A stretch of DNA of 64,000 bases from assembly GCA_963783855.1 (NCBI GenBank), contig CAWAPE010000013.1, positions 124,001-188,000 on the forward strand, in the 5' to 3' direction. Below are positions 61,756-64,000 of this stretch, in pieces (positions within the stretch are counted from its first letter, which is position 1; the number at the start of each line of letters is the position of its first letter). A program made the translations under genes and the position numbers. The DNA is from JAKAGZ01 sp963783855 (GTDB taxonomy: Bacteria; Bacteroidota; Ignavibacteria; Ignavibacteriales; Ignavibacteriaceae). Below the pieces are notes generated by a model. It was not told where the DNA came from. It saw only the letters and a program-made list of their open reading frames with translations, and did not search any database.

Positions 61756-62669
61756 AAACCCGCGGCCCTTCCCATCATATTATTATGAAAATCCTTAAAT
61801 GCTCTTTTCACGGATTTAATATTTTCTTTTTGGTCTTTGAAATACCATAGAATAAACTTTGGTAACATTGTAACATAAAGATACCATAACACCGCATAGT
61901 ACCATTTCCCCAGCATTTTTTTAGAAAAATAAAGCCGGTTTCTGGATGTGTAGTAAATTGGCAAAGCGGAATTTTCTCTCGACGTTGTTGCATTAACTTT
62001 GTGATAGATATTACTTCCCGCAACCAGGTATATTTTAAACCCGTTATTTATAGCTCTCAGGCAAAAGTCAGTATCTTCAAGATAGAGAAAATATTTTTCG
62101 TCCAAAAAGCCGACCTTTTCAAAGACTTCTTTCTTAATTAACATACAACAGCCCGACACAAAATCCACATAACTTCTTAAAACCTGCCCCTTATCAGCCT
62201 CATTTTCATGCCTTGAAAATCCTGAACCTCTAATTTTACTAATATAGCCACCAGCAGACCAAATTAAATTTTGATTAGAATAATAATTTATCTGTGGTGC
62301 CGTTATTCCCAATTCAACATTATTTTCAGACGCGGTTAGTAATTTTGTGAGGAAATCTTTCTCAACAATTGTATCATTATTAAGAAGCAGTATGTACTCC
62401 GCATTTTTTTTCAAAGCTTCCTTTATCGCAACATTATTGCCAGCGGAAAAACCGAGGTTGTCATTCAGGTAAATCAGGTTTGCGGAATTTGATAGTTTAT
62501 CTTTCAATTTTTCTTTCTGAGTCCGGTCTGAATTATTATCAACTATTATTATTTCAATATTCTTATGACCGTTTGCCAGCAAACTTTCCACACATTCAAT
62601 ACTATCCTCTGCGCCGTTATAATTAACAATCACAACAAATATCTTTATATCACTAAGTGTTTTATTCAT
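61752..62669 (-). CDS. family 2 glycosyltransferase (rhamnosyltransferase-like)
   Basis: The product is a GT2 of about 305 residues: FVVIVNYNGAEDSIECVESL, IIIVDNNSDRTQ, ILLLNNDTIVEKDFL (DxD-like), SGCCMLIKKEVFEKVGFLDEKYFLYLEDTDFCLRA (acceptor/catalytic ED region). I prefer the ATG at 62667-62669 over an in-frame GTG 21 bp upstream because the family strand starts only a few residues later. It lies between two GT-B genes of the second polysaccharide locus. The sugar is not deducible. Confidence 0.9.
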   Translation of the reverse strand: MNKTLSDIKIFVVIVNYNGAEDSIECVESLLANGHKNIEIIIVDNNSDRTQKEKLKDKLSNSANLIYLNDNLGFSAGNNVAIKEALKKNAEYILLLNNDTIVEKDFLTKLLTASENNVELGITAPQINYYSNQNLIWSAGGYISKIRGSGFSRHENEADKGQVLRSYVDFVSGCCMLIKKEVFEKVGFLDEKYFLYLEDTDFCLRAINNGFKIYLVAGSNIYHKVNATTSRENSALPIYYTSRNRLYFSKKMLGKWYYAVLWYLYVTMLPKFILWYFKDQKENIKSVKRAFKDFHNNMMGRAAGL

Positions 62670-62717
62670 TTTATATATTTCGAAAAGCACTCATTAATTT
62701 ATAACCAGCCCGGGCCA

Positions 62718-63971
62718 TTAGATACCCAAAGCTTTTAAAAATGTTTTTGCCAAATAATCATCTGAAAATTCTTGCGGGACATCGGACTCAAACTGACCGG
62801 TTTTACAGGCCTGGAAATATTCCATTAAAGGAATATCACTTCCAACGTAATTTTTATAATCAATTAAAAATATTTGGGGTACTTTTTTCCCAATTCCCCA
62901 AACAGCGCTTTCATTAAGCGCAATAGCTAGAGTGGGTTTCTTTGTAATTATATATTCGTATAATTTGCTTGGTACTGCTGCATATGAGGTGCTCAATAGC
63001 AATAGTCCGTTCGCTTCCTGTAGCATTTTAAACATTTGCTTTCTAGGAACAGCTTTATTACAAGATATTTCCCAGCCATACTCTAAAAATTTTGACCGGT
63101 ATTGAGAAATTATTTTTAATTCTTCCGGCTCAAGATCGCCCAATAGTACAAGATTGAATTTATTCATATCAGTTTTTGAATAATTCAATAGTACATCCAA
63201 TAATATACTTATCTTTTGGCTTTTCCTTGAGCCTGCAAATCTGCCAGTATGAAATAATATAATCTCATTATTAATTGAATCCGTTCTTTCCATTGGAATA
63301 AAATTAATAGGATATCCATTAGTCAAGACTATGGTTTTGTTTTTCGTAAAAGTTAAACGAGAATTTAACAGTTGTTTCCACATAATTGATGTTACGAATA
63401 TATAATCTGCCCTTTTTAATATTTTGTTTTCCAGGCTTGCTTCGCATTTCTTTCTAAAAGGAATTTTATTCAATAGTTTGCTTAGTGAATCATCCAACCA
63501 GCCGTCTCGCATATCTATTACTAACTTTGCATTATTCCCTTTTGCTAAATTATAGGCCGCAATATGGGCAGACTCGGGCGGACTAGATGACAGAATTATT
63601 TCTACATTTCCCGCCTGTTTTTGAATCAAAGGGTGGCCAACAACTTTTTTTGACCACAATGCTAAAACATCCGGTAACACATAGAAAATAAGGACTTTTC
63701 TAAGTAGTGATTTTAGATAATAGTATCTAGTTTCATTTGAAGAGCCTCCTGTGAAATTAAAACCTAACTTAATCGTTGGATCCTTTATCGTAATTTCTAA
63801 GCCCCAGTCTTTCTTTATTTCCAGGTCTTTATAACCAGCATTCACGATAATAACTTTAAAGCCCTTTCCAGAAGTCCACCTAATAAATCGCTCTATTCTT
63901 TTGTGTCCGACATGCTTTTCATTGCCCCAAAAAGGAGCTATAATCATTATTTTTTTTCTTAAATCCATCAT
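62718..63971 (-). CDS. GT-B (GT4-like) glycosyltransferase
   Basis: A 417-residue protein with an N-terminal Rossmann half (IMIIAPFWGNEKHVGHKRIERFI, LSSSPPESAHIAAYNLAKGNNAKLVIDMRDGW) and a C-terminal half (VLTNGYPINF, EIILFHTGRFAGSRK, VLLGDLEPEEL, LLLSTSYAAVPSKLYEYIITKKPTLAI). The SKLYEY segment is the GT4-type donor-binding region. The start is one of two consecutive ATG codons at 63966-63971. Nothing upstream is visible beyond 29 bp, so more of this locus probably lies outside the window. Confidence 0.85.
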   Translation of the reverse strand: MMDLRKKIMIIAPFWGNEKHVGHKRIERFIRWTSGKGFKVIIVNAGYKDLEIKKDWGLEITIKDPTIKLGFNFTGGSSNETRYYYLKSLLRKVLIFYVLPDVLALWSKKVVGHPLIQKQAGNVEIILSSSPPESAHIAAYNLAKGNNAKLVIDMRDGWLDDSLSKLLNKIPFRKKCEASLENKILKRADYIFVTSIMWKQLLNSRLTFTKNKTIVLTNGYPINFIPMERTDSINNEIILFHTGRFAGSRKSQKISILLDVLLNYSKTDMNKFNLVLLGDLEPEELKIISQYRSKFLEYGWEISCNKAVPRKQMFKMLQEANGLLLLSTSYAAVPSKLYEYIITKKPTLAIALNESAVWGIGKKVPQIFLIDYKNYVGSDIPLMEYFQACKTGQFESDVPQEFSDDYLAKTFLKALGI

Positions 63972-64000
63972 CTATTGGCATAATCTCCATTCAAGGACAT

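Noticed and set aside
1..64000. Prophage, insertion sequence, toxin-antitoxin or CRISPR defence island
   Set aside because: No transposase, integrase, terminal repeats, Cas-like proteins, regularly spaced repeats or paired small toxin genes were seen on either strand.

Overview
This 64 kb window comes from a low-GC bacterial chromosome whose genes nearly all lie on the minus strand. The best match is the Bacteroidota/Chlorobi side of the tree, most likely class Ignavibacteria. Four things suggest this: a secreted protein ending in a type IX secretion sorting domain with the NYPNPFNP signature, a GWxTD-domain protein, an ATP synthase cluster lacking the beta and epsilon genes, and a sensor kinase with a two-component-regulator propeller. 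This placement is inference from gene content. No tRNA, rRNA, CRISPR array, insertion sequence or phage gene was seen.

Region 1 (1-21564) is a large exopolysaccharide locus. Read in the direction of transcription it begins with a sugar-modifying trio interleaved with an initiating transferase: aminotransferase, undecaprenyl-phosphate sugar transferase, Gfo/Idh/MocA oxidoreductase and hexapeptide acetyltransferase. A Wza-like export protein and a Wzc-like chain-length tyrosine kinase follow, closed by a clear terminator at 13901-13947. Then come a FemAB-like transferase and a secreted nuclease-like T9SS substrate. Last is an operon of unusual content: D-2-hydroxyacid dehydrogenase, PEP mutase, HPr-kinase-like protein, thymidylate-kinase-like protein, ATP-grasp ligase, FemAB-like transferase, polysaccharide deacetylase and GT2. 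An O-antigen ligase/polymerase lies at the window edge. PEP mutase with a reductase and an ATP-grasp ligase, and no phosphonopyruvate decarboxylase here, suggests an unusual phosphonate made for or attached to the polymer. This is the most interesting candidate system in the window.

Region 2 (21728-31668) is regulatory. A soluble PAS histidine kinase and an NtrC-type sigma-54 activator are translationally coupled. Next to them is a solitary CheW-like gene with a textbook -24/-12 promoter at 22241-22256. A YbjQ-family gene, the only plus-strand gene, has a 15-bp inverted repeat in its leader. An MqnA-like binding protein, a small HTH-like protein, and a giant propeller sensor kinase with its LuxR-type response regulator follow.

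Region 3 (31832-44832) is one long co-directional run of core genes with no gap above about 75 bp: lpxL-like, GT9, sua5-like, M23 peptidase, bactofilin, atpZ, atpI-like, atpBEFHAG, ffh, rpsP, khpA, rimM, trmD and rplS, ending in a terminator at 31775-31804. The lpxL-like gene has a -1 frameshift at a canonical slippery heptamer.

Region 4 (44975-55092) carries a GWxTD protein, trxA, a FabL-type enoyl-ACP reductase, dnaE, dut, a Wzx-like flippase, a thioesterase and accA. Region 5 (55099-63971) is a second polysaccharide locus. It has five glycosyltransferases, a second complete initiating transferase, a GT2 fused to a degenerate sugar-transferase half, and a polyprenol-phosphate mannosyltransferase-like gene broken by two frameshifts.
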